This document shows positions 17,080 through 25,819 of a stretch of 64,000 nucleotides of DNA, piece by piece. Each line of letters begins with the position of its first letter. Position 1 is the first letter of the stretch. The position numbers were made by a program, and so were the translations under genes. The DNA comes from Acidobacteria bacterium RIFCSPLOWO2_12_FULL_68_19 (GTDB lineage Bacteria; Acidobacteriota; Vicinamibacteria; Vicinamibacterales; UBA2999), in contig MELF01000033.1 in assembly GCA_001767525.1 (NCBI GenBank), forward strand, positions 36,459-100,458. Reading direction: 5' to 3'. A model generated the notes under the pieces. The model searched no databases. It was not told the origin of the DNA and saw only the letters and a program-made list of their open reading frames with translations.

Positions 17080-17511
17080 TTACTGCTGGCTGCGGGGCCG
17101 CAGCTCGTACGGCGCGCCGGTGTCGGTCGAGCCGAGGAAGAGCTTCTTGCCGTCTGCGAGGGTCAAGTCGCGACCGTTGGCGCGGCGCGTGCCGTCCTTC
17201 GCCTGATAGCCGTCGACGACGATCTCGGTGCCCGGCGCGAGCGCCTGCTTGGTGACGCCGCGGCGGAACAGGACGTTGGGCGTGCCTCCCTCGATCGCCC
17301 ACGGCTCGATCTTGCCGTCGGCCCGCTGCACCTCGACATGAATCCAGACGTGCGGATTCACCCACTCCACCTTGGTGACCTTCCCCTTGAAGGTGATCGG
17401 TCTCTTCGCGTCGAATTCGGCGGCGAAGGAGTGGTGGGCCGACGCCGGCGCGGGCGTGCCCGCCAGGAGCAGACTCGCACCGACGACTACGGTGGCTAGC
17501 TGTGTTCGCAT
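17080..17511 (-). CDS. DUF6152-type secreted protein
   Basis: A 143-residue exported protein: signal peptide to PASAHH, then HHSFAAEFDAKRPITFKGKV, WVNPHVWIHVEV and a C-terminal GRDLTLADGKKLFLGSTDTG. The His-His at the mature N-terminus and the OB-like beta pattern are typical of the DUF6152 family, common in acidobacteria and often next to the secreted paralogs found here. It follows the 17522 gene by 10 bases on the same strand. Function unknown. Confidence 0.75.
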   Translation of the reverse strand: MRTQLATVVVGASLLLAGTPAPASAHHSFAAEFDAKRPITFKGKVTKVEWVNPHVWIHVEVQRADGKIEPWAIEGGTPNVLFRRGVTKQALAPGTEIVVDGYQAKDGTRRANGRDLTLADGKKLFLGSTDTGAPYELRPRSQQ

Positions 17512-17521
17512 TGGCAGTACC

Positions 17522-18496
17522 TCACTTGCGGAACCATTCGTAGAATCGGTCGCCGGGCGGCACCCTGCGCGTAATCTCGACGGTCATCGTCTCGCCTTCC
17601 CAGCGCTTCACCAGCGGCTCGCTCCGGACGTGCCCGTAGAGGAACTCTTCGGCGAACTCCGTGCACCGGTACTCGAGCAGCTGCATGTTCGGCTCCAGGC
17701 GGCGGTAGATCGGCATGGCGATGCGCCACGGGCGCGTGAACACCTTCGGGTCCTCGATCGTCACGTCGTACTGGATGACGTCTGGCGAGAGCAGCGTGAA
17801 ACGCTCCGTCAGGTGCAGCGCGTCGCTGTGAAAGTTGCCTGCCCGGTCGAACCACGCCTTGTCGTTGAAGCTGCTCACGTCGACGACGAGCGTGTCGCCC
17901 TCCCAGCGGCCGACCGAGTGCCCCATCCACGTCTCGGCGGGCGGCGGATCCACCGCGTCCAGGTGAATCGTCCGCGCGGTGCTGGCGAAGGCGTACGCCA
18001 TGTGGATCTTGTTCGTACTCTGCGTGATCTCGAACGGATACGGCATGTACATGGCGCGCGGGATGCCAGGGAGATAGCACTTGAGCTCGGGATCGCGGTC
18101 GATCCAGTGCTCGGCGTTCTCCGTCCTGATGGTCCGCGCCTCCGGGGTGTACGGGATCTCGCCGTCCCCCTGCACCACGCCGAGCGACGCCGGCACCCCG
18201 GCGGCGGCGCCGAGCGCCACGACGGGCGCGGCGGCGACGCGGGCGTACTCGAACGGATAGACGCCGGGCTGCGTCACGGCGCCGGGCCGCGCCGCGTGCG
18301 CCTGCAGATCCCAGTGCGCCTCGTTGTTCGCCTGCCAGATGCCGCTGAGATTCGGCCGCCCCTCGACCCGCTCCGGACGCGCGTTCGTCCGCGGCGAGGG
18401 CCCTGGCGCCTGCGCGAGCGACCGGGACATGGCAGCGCCCCCCAGGGCGGCGACCACCGCCACCACGACGAACGCGCCGATCAATCGGATCCGCAT
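17522..18496 (-). CDS. Secreted paralog family protein, subtype B (GRPNLSGIWQ)
   Basis: A 324-residue exported protein of a family with seven copies in this window. Shared landmarks: GRPNLSGIWQANNEAHWD near the N-terminus, CYLPGIPRAMYMPYPFEITQ, GRWEGDTLVVDVSSFNDKAW, and TIEDPKVFTRPWRI. Subtype B copies share the MPxPFxIxQ and YRRxEPNxQLLxY segments. The region after the signal carries a repeat-type peptide, ARPERVEGRP. Function unknown; the conserved W, D, C and G residues suggest a ligand-binding or enzymatic domain. Confidence 0.75.
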   Translation of the reverse strand: MRIRLIGAFVVVAVVAALGGAAMSRSLAQAPGPSPRTNARPERVEGRPNLSGIWQANNEAHWDLQAHAARPGAVTQPGVYPFEYARVAAAPVVALGAAAGVPASLGVVQGDGEIPYTPEARTIRTENAEHWIDRDPELKCYLPGIPRAMYMPYPFEITQSTNKIHMAYAFASTARTIHLDAVDPPPAETWMGHSVGRWEGDTLVVDVSSFNDKAWFDRAGNFHSDALHLTERFTLLSPDVIQYDVTIEDPKVFTRPWRIAMPIYRRLEPNMQLLEYRCTEFAEEFLYGHVRSEPLVKRWEGETMTVEITRRVPPGDRFYEWFRK

Positions 18497-18532
18497 GATG
18501 CGCTCCCGGCGGGTTCGCTGCGCCGCACCCGC

Positions 18533-19711
18533 CTACTGTCCCAGCGGGTTCTCCTCGACGCCCACGAAGTCGGTGGCATTGTCCATCAGCGCCGGATGCG
18601 GACCGCGCCGTTCGGCATACGCCTTGTCGGCCAGGCGCGCCGCCAGCAGCAGCGACGGGAAGGCGTAGTTCCCTTCGTGGCAACGCGGCTCGTAGTAGAT
18701 CCGATTCTCCTTGTCGTTCTGTCGCGTGAACTCCTCCACCACCGTCCAGGGACGCGTCCAGACCGTGGGGTCTTCGATCGTCACACGGTATTCGAGCGTG
18801 TCCGACCCGGTCCGCGTCCATCGCTCGACCAGATGCAGGTTCTCACGCGACCCCCGGAAGTCGACCTTCGGGCTGAAGTTGGTCACGTCGATGACCAGCG
18901 TGTCGCCGTCCCACCGCCCGCGCGAGTCGCCGTGCCACTGGCGAACGCCGGGTGGCAGGTGCGGACTGCCGTTCATCACGATGTTGCGCTGGAAGCCCTG
19001 GCCCTGGCCGACGTCGTAGAAGATCGTGACGCCGCCCGGCGTCTGCACGACGCGGCGGAAACTGCCACCGTACGCCGTGCCGAACTCCGGAATCGCCCCG
19101 GAGAGACACCGATCCGCCAGGCTCCCGTCTTCGGGGCCATTGTGTCGGTTCATCCGCGCCGTGTTGTAGCGCGCAAGCACGTCGTCCCGGCGTGGTGACG
19201 GCGTCGGATCGTAGACGCCCCCTGCACAGGCAGGCGACTTGTTCCTGCAGGTGGCCGTCGCACGGAGCAGGGCGAGACGAAACGCCGAATCGGCGGCCGC
19301 CACCTTCTGCGCCTCCGGCGTGAGCGGCGGCACTCGGCCGTCGGTCGGATCGACGATGAGGGAGGTGCGGCGGCCGGTGCGCTTCATCGACATGAACACC
19401 GAGTTGTAGGCGCCGGCCACGTCGAGCTCCGTACCGCGCTCGACGCGGCGATCGCGCCCGAGCAGCGCCACGCGCTGGCGATCCAGATCGGCGCGCTCCT
19501 CCTCGGTGAAGAACTCACGGGTGCCGTACTTCGCGAGCCGCTGCAGCGGCGTGTCGTACTCGTCGGTCCAGATTCCCTGCAGGTCCGGCTCACCCCACGG
19601 CGTCCGGGAGACGCCTTCCTGCGCCGCGGCGATGCCCCCCGGTCGGGCCAGCACGACGAGGGCCGCTGCCAGTGCCACGGCCCCGACGACGAGCAACAGG
19701 CGCGTACGCAT
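18533..19711 (-). CDS. Secreted paralog family protein, long divergent copy
   Basis: A 392-residue member of the same exported family. The signal is followed by TPWGEPDLQGIWTDEYDTPL; a long middle region carries Cys residues (ATCRNKSPACAGG, LADRCLSGAIP); the family core returns in WHGDSRGRWDGDTLVIDVTN and TIEDPTVWTRPWTVVEEFTR. It is longer than its neighbours because of an insert between the N-terminal motif and the core. Function unknown. It is part of a same-strand array running from 25.4 to 17.1 kb. Confidence 0.72.
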   Translation of the reverse strand: MRTRLLLVVGAVALAAALVVLARPGGIAAAQEGVSRTPWGEPDLQGIWTDEYDTPLQRLAKYGTREFFTEEERADLDRQRVALLGRDRRVERGTELDVAGAYNSVFMSMKRTGRRTSLIVDPTDGRVPPLTPEAQKVAAADSAFRLALLRATATCRNKSPACAGGVYDPTPSPRRDDVLARYNTARMNRHNGPEDGSLADRCLSGAIPEFGTAYGGSFRRVVQTPGGVTIFYDVGQGQGFQRNIVMNGSPHLPPGVRQWHGDSRGRWDGDTLVIDVTNFSPKVDFRGSRENLHLVERWTRTGSDTLEYRVTIEDPTVWTRPWTVVEEFTRQNDKENRIYYEPRCHEGNYAFPSLLLAARLADKAYAERRGPHPALMDNATDFVGVEENPLGQ

Positions 19712-19841
19712 GGATCCTCCCGGCTTGCTGGATTGTCTTGGCTGGCACAGGATACTCCCGGCCGGCCGCGTTTTGCTATTGCCAAGCTCTCGAGCGCGCG
19801 ACGGCGCGGACGCGGTGACGCCCCGGAGCTCCAGTCTTGCG

Positions 19842-20171
19842 CTACTTCGCCGCGCTCATCGATTTCACCTGGATCATCTTCGTCTTCTCGTCCAGGGTGC
19901 CGACGACCGTCACCTTCCCCCCGGCGAACGTTTCGGGCGTCTGCTGATCGCTCAGCCCGTAGACGTTCTTCCCGTCGAGCAGGACGTACTGCGCGCCGTG
20001 GGCGCTGACGCAGGCCCGGGTGCACTCGGCGTCGGTCGGCCCCATGCGCATGCCGGCGTGCCCGGTGTACGCGCACATGCCGTCGGTGACGACGCCGGTG
20101 AACGTCCGCGCGTCCTGGGCCGCGGGCGAGACCGCGGCCAGGACGAGCAGACCGACAACGAGGGGCTTCAC
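19842..20171 (-). CDS. Small secreted protein, DUF5818-like
   Basis: A 109-residue exported protein from GTG 20171 (signal VVGLLVLAAVSPAA). The pattern FTGVVTDGMCAY, ECTRACVSAHGAQYVLLDGK, YGLSDQQTPETFAGGKVTVVG resembles small OB-fold secreted proteins of the DUF5818 kind seen in acidobacteria. Three Cys residues could form disulfides or bind metal. It starts 2 bases after the stop of the upstream gene, so it is probably translationally coupled to it. Confidence 0.65.
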   Translation of the reverse strand: MKPLVVGLLVLAAVSPAAQDARTFTGVVTDGMCAYTGHAGMRMGPTDAECTRACVSAHGAQYVLLDGKNVYGLSDQQTPETFAGGKVTVVGTLDEKTKMIQVKSMSAAK

Positions 20172-20173
20172 GA

Positions 20174-20761
20174 TCAGTGGCCGGGAACCATGATGTGGGC
20201 CGTGCTCGTGCCCGCGTTCATGATCCAGGCTCCGCCCATCTTGTTGTTGTCGGGAAGTCCCGTCGACTGGGTCGTCGCACCCGGGACCGCGACGGTCATG
20301 TGCCCCCGCGCGCGCTCCCGGTCGGGCCCCCCGAAGTTGTAGAAGATCGACCCGTACTCGGGCTTGACGCGCGTGCCGTCCTTTTCCGCTGCGTCGAGCA
20401 TCGCCTGCCGCTTGTCGCCCGCCGCCTCGAAACGCATGTTCTGGGCCACGCGCTCCAGGTTGGCAATGCTGGTGCACTCGGCCGCGAACGGCTGCTGATT
20501 GGGTTGTCCGGATCGGTCGTAGCAGACCAGACGGTTCGTGCCCTTCCGCAACGTGTCGTAGGTGAAATCGGATTTCCACTTGACGACCGTGGCCTGGGCC
20601 GCCAGGTTCGGCGGCGCGGCGAGGACCGCCAGGTCGACATCGGCCTGCGAGGCGCCCGGCTCGAGTGGCGGCGGCGGGGGCGGTGCGCCACGACCCTGCT
20701 GCGCCGCGGCGCTGGTCGCCAGGGCCAGCACACTCACCACCGTGACAAGGATCCGTTTCAT
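20174..20761 (-). CDS. Secreted hypothetical protein
   Basis: A 195-residue exported protein with a signal peptide (ILVTVVSVLALATSAAAQQ), a Pro-rich stretch (APPPPPPLEP) and a globular part with VVKWKSDFTYDTLRKGTNRL, a Cys pair (VCYDRS; AECTSI) and ARGHMTVAVPGATTQSTGLP near the end. I do not recognise a named family. It precedes the DUF5818-like gene with a 2-base gap. Confidence 0.6.
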   Translation of the reverse strand: MKRILVTVVSVLALATSAAAQQGRGAPPPPPPLEPGASQADVDLAVLAAPPNLAAQATVVKWKSDFTYDTLRKGTNRLVCYDRSGQPNQQPFAAECTSIANLERVAQNMRFEAAGDKRQAMLDAAEKDGTRVKPEYGSIFYNFGGPDRERARGHMTVAVPGATTQSTGLPDNNKMGGAWIMNAGTSTAHIMVPGH

Positions 20762-20875
20762 GGTTGACCTCCCTAATTGTGGTTGACCGATCTGGCGCCG
20801 CCGGCGCCGCTGTCCCGCAATCGTACCGAGACGCTGCGCGTATTCTAGCTGACATTGCCACAGGTGGCGCGACTG

Positions 20876-21742
20876 CTATCTTTTATCGACGCTCCCGTCG
20901 ATGCGCGTGCTGGAGTTGGCCGCGTCGCGTTCGCCTTCGTGGCACGCCCACTCCCAGAACTCTTCCTCCGGCATCCGCCTGTTGGCGACGCGCATCGTCC
21001 ACGGCCGCGTAAAGACCCTCGGATCGGTGATGGTCGCCTCGTACCGCATCGTGTCGCCGTCGACGAAGATGAAGCGCTCCACGATCCGTGCTGTATCGGT
21101 GAAGAAATCGCCGACGACGTCGAGGCGCGACTTCGCCTTCAGATTCGCCGTCTCCACGATCAGCGTATGTCCTTCCCAGCGGCCGCGTCCGTCGCCCATC
21201 CAGAGTCTGATGTTCGACCCGACGTGCGGGCGGCCGTCTACCGGAACGACGCGAAACGCGTGATACTCGTCCCAGACGAACACGACGCTGCCGGGAGGCT
21301 GCAGGATCCGAAACGTCGGAAAGTAGTACAGGCGCGGGACGCCTGGCACCAGGCACCGCGTCTGGGTGTCGATGTGCTCCGGCCTGGTGGGGTTCTCGTA
21401 CACGGCCTCGAGTCCCTTCTGCAGCGCCGCCGCCCACTCCTGATACGGGATGCGGCCGTCCGGCGGATCGACGATCCGGCTCGGGTTGTTCCGAACGACT
21501 CCGCCGATCCGCTCCTCGAAGTCCGACGCTCCGCTCTTGGCCGGATCGAGCGAATGGGTGCCCCCGATGACCGGACGCCACGACCCCTGCACGTCGGGCT
21601 GGCCGTCGGGCCCGAGGGGCGGAGGCCACGGTCTGGTCGACGCCAGCGGTCGGGTCGGGGCTGACTGCCCGGCCAGCGACGCCGACAGCGCGACGAGCGC
21701 CACGCCAACCCCCAGCGTCCTCACCGCCCGGTGCACGCGCAT
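20876..21742 (-). CDS. Secreted paralog family protein, subtype C
   Basis: A 288-residue exported copy of the local family: QPDVQGSWRPVIGGTHSLD, RIVDPPDGRIPYQEWAAALQ, CLVPGVPRLYYFPTFRILQ, WMGDGRGRWEGHTLIVETAN and TITDPRVFTRPWTMRVANRR. The RIVDPPDGRIP segment links it to the subtype A copies. ATG 21742 begins the signal peptide. It follows the subtype B gene by 23 bases. Confidence 0.75.
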   Translation of the reverse strand: MRVHRAVRTLGVGVALVALSASLAGQSAPTRPLASTRPWPPPLGPDGQPDVQGSWRPVIGGTHSLDPAKSGASDFEERIGGVVRNNPSRIVDPPDGRIPYQEWAAALQKGLEAVYENPTRPEHIDTQTRCLVPGVPRLYYFPTFRILQPPGSVVFVWDEYHAFRVVPVDGRPHVGSNIRLWMGDGRGRWEGHTLIVETANLKAKSRLDVVGDFFTDTARIVERFIFVDGDTMRYEATITDPRVFTRPWTMRVANRRMPEEEFWEWACHEGERDAANSSTRIDGSVDKR

Positions 21743-21765
21743 CTGAACGCTCCGTTTCTCCCCGG

Positions 21766-22560
21766 TCAGAGTCCAGGATACGGATAGTACTGCTCCCACT
21801 CGAACGCGTAGCAGTCGTAGTCGAGCAACTGGATGTTCGGTTCCCTGCGGCGGTAGAGCACCATCCGGATCTTCCAGGGGCGCGTGAACACCTTCGGGTC
21901 CTCGATCGTCACCTCGTAGTTGATGTGATCGGCATCCATCAACGAGTACCGCTCGACGACGTGCAGCGCCTCGCTGTGGAAGTTGCCGGTCCGATCGAAC
22001 CAGGTGTCGGCGCCGAAATGCACGACGTCGACGACGAGCGTGTCCCCCTCCCAGCGGCCGCGCGAATCGCCCATCCACCACTCGATGGGCCCCGGCGGAT
22101 GCGGCGTCCCGTTCGTGTAGATGGTGCGCACCGCGTGCACGTACTCGTACAGGATCGTGGTGAGATCCGGCATCTGAACGATCTGAAACGGGAACGGCAT
22201 GTAGGTGATGCGCGGCACGCCCGGCAGGAAGCATTTCGCCTCGGTGTCCCGCACCGCCCGAGCGGCGAAGTTCTCCTGCTTCCTGGCGAGCGCCTCCGGC
22301 CGGTACGGGATCTCGTCGCCGTCGACGACGCCGAGACCGGCGGGCACGCCCTGGCTCGCGGAATGGGACAGGAGGTTGTCGTTGGCCGTGCCGAACGCCT
22401 GCCAGATGCCCGACAGGTCGGGTCTGCCGTCACGCGTGCGCGGAACGCCCGGCGCCGGGATCGCCGGCGTGCCGGTCGTCACCGTCTGCGCCGCGGCAGG
22501 CACCGGGCCAAGCGACAGCGCCACGGCGAGACACAGGAGACAACCGCGCCCGGGCCTCAT
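21766..22560 (-). CDS. Secreted paralog family protein, subtype B
   Basis: A 264-residue exported copy: GRPDLSGIWQAFGTANDNLL, CFLPGVPRITYMPFPFQIVQ, WWMGDSRGRWEGDTLVVDVV, and TIEDPKVFTRPWKIRMVLYR. It is closest to the copies at 17522 and 23649, with which it shares the short GxxIPYxPxALA segment and the PNxQLLxY ending. Together with the 22656 gene it forms one B-A pair of the duplicated array. Function unknown. Confidence 0.75.
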   Translation of the reverse strand: MRPGRGCLLCLAVALSLGPVPAAAQTVTTGTPAIPAPGVPRTRDGRPDLSGIWQAFGTANDNLLSHSASQGVPAGLGVVDGDEIPYRPEALARKQENFAARAVRDTEAKCFLPGVPRITYMPFPFQIVQMPDLTTILYEYVHAVRTIYTNGTPHPPGPIEWWMGDSRGRWEGDTLVVDVVHFGADTWFDRTGNFHSEALHVVERYSLMDADHINYEVTIEDPKVFTRPWKIRMVLYRRREPNIQLLDYDCYAFEWEQYYPYPGL

Positions 22561-22655
22561 TGGACGGGCGGTAGTCTAGCGCAAACGTCGGGAGGTAAGG
22601 AGGCCGGAGACAGGAGGGACGCGACCTCGAACCCGTCGAGGCCGCGCCCCGGGCG

Positions 22656-23621
22656 TCACTGCACTGGCGCGCCCGACATGGCCCGCTCGTACGCCTCCTT
22701 GCGCATCTGCGCTTCCCTGGCCGAGATGCCCGGCGTCGTGCGGTACCCGAGACCGCGCATGTCTTCCGCGCTCGCCTCGCCTTCGTAGCACGCTTCTTCC
22801 CAGAGCTCGGGGTTCGGCCGCAGGTTGCGCCGCATCCCTGCCGCCATCGTGAACGGACGGGTGTAGACCAGCGGGTCGTCGATTGTGATCTCCCAGAGGA
22901 GCGAGCTCTTGTCGAACATCGTGAAGCGCTCGGTCACGATCGCCGCCTCCGTCAGGAAGCGGCCCTTCTGGTCGATCCAGGCGCGCCCGTTCTGGTTCCT
23001 CGTTTCGATGACGAGCGTGTTGCCGTCCCACCGGCCGCGCGAGTCACCTTGCCAGAGCGGAATGTCGCGACCGACATGGGGGCGGCCGTCGAGGATCACG
23101 ATCCGGTACGCGTTGGCCTCCTCCGAGAGCATCACGAACTTGGTCGGAGTCTGGATGAACTGGTGCGAATTCCCCGAATAGAGATGACGAGGCACGCCCG
23201 AGGGGAAGCACTGTACGTTGTGGTCGATATACCGCGCGTTCTTCTCGACCAGATGCGCCGCCGCCCACGGCCGGATCGGCAGCTTGCCGTCCGGCGGATC
23301 GACGATGAAGCTGGGGCCGCCGTTGTCGTTCCACGTGTTTGGATGCGCTTCCAGATTCTCGTACCACGGTTGCGTTCCATTCCAGTAGCCCGACAGGTCC
23401 GGCTTGCCCTCGGGCGTCCGCGGCGGCGTGAAGGTCTTCATCTGCTCGCGCGCGCAGGCCCGCAGCGGGACCGGGTCGCCCATCGGGCAGGCGGACTGCT
23501 CGTATCGCCGTACGTTGGGAATCTTCCCTTCCTCCTGTCCCCACACGCGCGCCGTGCCCACACCAAGAGTGCAGGCAGCACCCGCCGCACCAACAACCAG
23601 CCAGAAACGTAGGTTCCTCAT
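22656..23621 (-). CDS. Secreted paralog family protein, subtype A
   Basis: A 321-residue exported copy. After the signal (VWGQEEG) it has SACPMGDPVPLRACAREQ, then PPRTPEGKPDLSGYWNGTQP, FIVDPPDGKLPIRPWAAAH, CFPSGVPRHLYSGNSHQF, WQGDSRGRWDGNTLVIETRN and a C-terminal ISAREAQMRKEAYERAMSG. The closest relative is the 24496 gene, which matches over its full length. Start ATG 23621, since the signal begins there. Confidence 0.76.
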   Translation of the reverse strand: MRNLRFWLVVGAAGAACTLGVGTARVWGQEEGKIPNVRRYEQSACPMGDPVPLRACAREQMKTFTPPRTPEGKPDLSGYWNGTQPWYENLEAHPNTWNDNGGPSFIVDPPDGKLPIRPWAAAHLVEKNARYIDHNVQCFPSGVPRHLYSGNSHQFIQTPTKFVMLSEEANAYRIVILDGRPHVGRDIPLWQGDSRGRWDGNTLVIETRNQNGRAWIDQKGRFLTEAAIVTERFTMFDKSSLLWEITIDDPLVYTRPFTMAAGMRRNLRPNPELWEEACYEGEASAEDMRGLGYRTTPGISAREAQMRKEAYERAMSGAPVQ

Positions 23622-23648
23622 GCGTCCTCCCACATGGATTCGAGATCG

Positions 23649-24455
23649 CTATCGATCGGTCGGCCTGAGGCCGTGCCGCTGATCCTTTTCGAGCTCCAGG
23701 TAGGACGGGCACTCGTACTCGAGGAGCTGCGCGTTGGGCTCGATCCGGCGGTAGAGCGGAAAGCGGATCGTCCAGGGACGGGAGAAGACCGTCGGGTCCT
23801 CGATGGTCGCCTCGTACATCAGGTGGTCGGGGCCGATGCGCGTCCACCGTTCCACCAGGTGCATGTTCGCGCTATGGAAGTTGCCCGATCGATCCAGCCA
23901 GTTGGTGTCAGTGAAATGGACGACGTCGACCACGAGGGTGTCCCCCTCCCAGCGCGCGCGCGAATCCCCCATGTACCACTGAATCGGGCCGGGCGGGTGC
24001 TTGCCGCCCAGGTAGATGTACCGCGTCGTGTGCACGTACTCGTAGAGCACGGTGACCTGCGTCGGCGTCTGCACGATCTCGAACGGGTACGGCATGTAGT
24101 TGACGCGCGGCGTTCCCACCATGAAGCACTTCAATTCCGGATCGCCGGTCGCGCGGTTACGGTAGTTCTCGTATCGCTTCGCGAGGGCGCCGGGCAGATA
24201 CGGAATCTCGTTCCCCTCCACGATGCTCAGTCCGGCGGGAATGCCGAGCGTGGCGGGATGATCCTGAATGTTCCAGACGGCAGTGTTCACCGCCTGCCAG
24301 ATGCCTTGGAGGTCGGGGTGCCCGGCGAGCGTGCGCGGCGCCTTGTAGGTCGAGGTCGCGGGGGTCGTCTGTCCCGACCCGGCCGCCGGCGTCAACGCCA
24401 TTGTGGCGGTCACGAGGCAGGCAACCGCCAATAACATGATGGTGCGCTTCTTCAC
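23649..24455 (-). CDS. Secreted paralog family protein, subtype B
   Basis: A 268-residue exported copy starting at GTG 24455 (signal MKKRTIMLLAVACLVTATMA). It has HPDLQGIWQAVNTAVWNIQD, CFMVGTPRVNYMPYPFEIVQ, WYMGDSRARWEGDTLVVDVV and TIEDPTVFSRPWTIRFPLYR. It is most like the 21766 gene and lies between two subtype A genes. Confidence 0.75.
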   Translation of the reverse strand: MKKRTIMLLAVACLVTATMALTPAAGSGQTTPATSTYKAPRTLAGHPDLQGIWQAVNTAVWNIQDHPATLGIPAGLSIVEGNEIPYLPGALAKRYENYRNRATGDPELKCFMVGTPRVNYMPYPFEIVQTPTQVTVLYEYVHTTRYIYLGGKHPPGPIQWYMGDSRARWEGDTLVVDVVHFTDTNWLDRSGNFHSANMHLVERWTRIGPDHLMYEATIEDPTVFSRPWTIRFPLYRRIEPNAQLLEYECPSYLELEKDQRHGLRPTDR

Positions 24456-24495
24456 GTGTGAATTCTCCTCTGTGGGTTCTGAATCTTGGAACTCG

Positions 24496-25446
24496 TTATC
24501 TGGCGCCCCGGCCCGAAATCGCCCGCTCGTACGCCTCCTTACGGAGCTGTGCCTCACTGGAGGAAATGCCCGGATGAGTGCCAAGCCCGAGGCCGCGCAG
24601 GTCGTTCCCGATGGTATCGCCCTCGTAGCATCCCTCTTCCCAGATTTCGAAGCCCTGGCGCATGTTGCGCCGCAGGACCGACGCCATCGTGAAGGGACGG
24701 GTGTACACCAGCGGGTCGGTGATCGTGATCTCCCAGAAGATCGAGTCCTTCTCGAACAGCGTGAAGCGCTCCACGACGACCGACGCATCCGTCAGGAACC
24801 GCCCGCGCTGATCGAGCCACGCCCGCCCGTTCTGGTTCGTCGTTTCCACCACGAGCGTGTTGCCGTCCCACCGGCCGCGTGAGTCTCCCTGCCACAGCAC
24901 GATGTCGCGGCCGACATGCGGACGACCGTCGAGGATCACGTTCCTGAACGCGTTGGCCTCCTCCGAGAGCATCACCAGCCGCGTGGACGTCTGGAGGAAC
25001 TGGTAGGTGCCCATGTAGAGGTGACGCGGCACGCCTGACTGGAAACACTGGCCGTTGTGGTCGATGTAGTTCGCGAAATTCCGGGCCCGGTGCGCCTCCG
25101 CCCACGGCTGCATCGGCACCTTGCCGTCCGGCGGGTCGATGACGAAGCTGGGGCCTCCGTTGTCGTCGAGCGTCCGCGGGTGCGCCTCGAGGCTTTCGTG
25201 CGGCACCTGCGTCCCACCCCAGTACCCCGACAGGTCCGGCCTGCCGTCGTGCGTACGGGGCGGGGAGAAGGACTTGACTTGTTGCCGAGCGCACGAGGCC
25301 AACGGGACCGGATTGCTGTCAGGACAGGCCGACTGCGGCGCGCCCGGGATGGACGGAATTTCCTGCCCCGACGCTGGCACTGCGATCACCCCGAGAGCAC
25401 AGGCGGAAATCCCCGCGACGAGCAGCGTGTTACATCGAAATCCCAT
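24496..25446 (-). CDS. Secreted paralog family protein, subtype A (first gene of the array)
   Basis: A 316-residue exported copy from ATG 25446: SACPDSNPVPLASCARQQ, PPRTHDGRPDLSGYWGGTQ, FVIDPPDGKVPMQPWAEAH, CFQSGVPRHLYMGTYQFL, WQGDSRGRWDGNTLVVETTN, ending ISSSEAQLRKEAYERAISG. It matches the 22656 gene across its length. It is the promoter-proximal gene of the minus-strand array, so the array promoter should lie within 25447-25700. Confidence 0.76.
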   Translation of the reverse strand: MGFRCNTLLVAGISACALGVIAVPASGQEIPSIPGAPQSACPDSNPVPLASCARQQVKSFSPPRTHDGRPDLSGYWGGTQVPHESLEAHPRTLDDNGGPSFVIDPPDGKVPMQPWAEAHRARNFANYIDHNGQCFQSGVPRHLYMGTYQFLQTSTRLVMLSEEANAFRNVILDGRPHVGRDIVLWQGDSRGRWDGNTLVVETTNQNGRAWLDQRGRFLTDASVVVERFTLFEKDSIFWEITITDPLVYTRPFTMASVLRRNMRQGFEIWEEGCYEGDTIGNDLRGLGLGTHPGISSSEAQLRKEAYERAISGRGAR

Positions 25447-25743
25447 GCACTCTCCAGCGCGATAGCGCTCAACGGGTGCGTGGGCGAGCAACAAACATGC
25501 CCGCACAGGGCATTCACCGGCGCGCTCGCGCCTCGGTGAATGCCCTGACGCTGCGGAGCTTTCGGGGTTATAGGCCGCTGGGGATTTTTCCACGTACTTG
25601 GGGGACTTTTGCGGCCAAGTCGTGTGATTCGTGACGGACGGCCGTCGGCATAGAACTGGTGCATTTGCACCAGGCAATTGAGGCGACCGATGGATTTACA
25701 GGCCTTTCCCGTGATCGTACGCTGCAACTCAAGTAAGCGCGCC

Positions 25744-25788
25744 CTATACGTGCAGCACGCGCGGTAAGCGACTGGTACCTGGGTTGCA
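25744..25788 (+). promoter_or_regulatory. Putative sigma-54 promoter with CTATAC half-site
   Basis: TGGTACCTGGGTTGCA at 25773-25788 has GG and GC separated by exactly ten bases, as in -24/-12 elements. A CTATAC half-site, the same word found near the other sigma-54-type promoters here, lies at 25744-25749, closer than usual for an activator site. The start point would fall near 25799, ahead of the ATG at 25820. The rest of the 25447-25819 gap holds nothing else I can name. Confidence 0.5.
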
Positions 25789-25819
25789 GCTTATGCGCGC
25801 GTCTCTGAGGGTTGAGAGC

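Noticed and set aside
17080..25446. The secreted-protein array as a biosynthetic or secretion-system cluster
   Set aside because: Only exported paralogs and small secreted proteins are present; no enzymes, transporters or secretion components accompany them.
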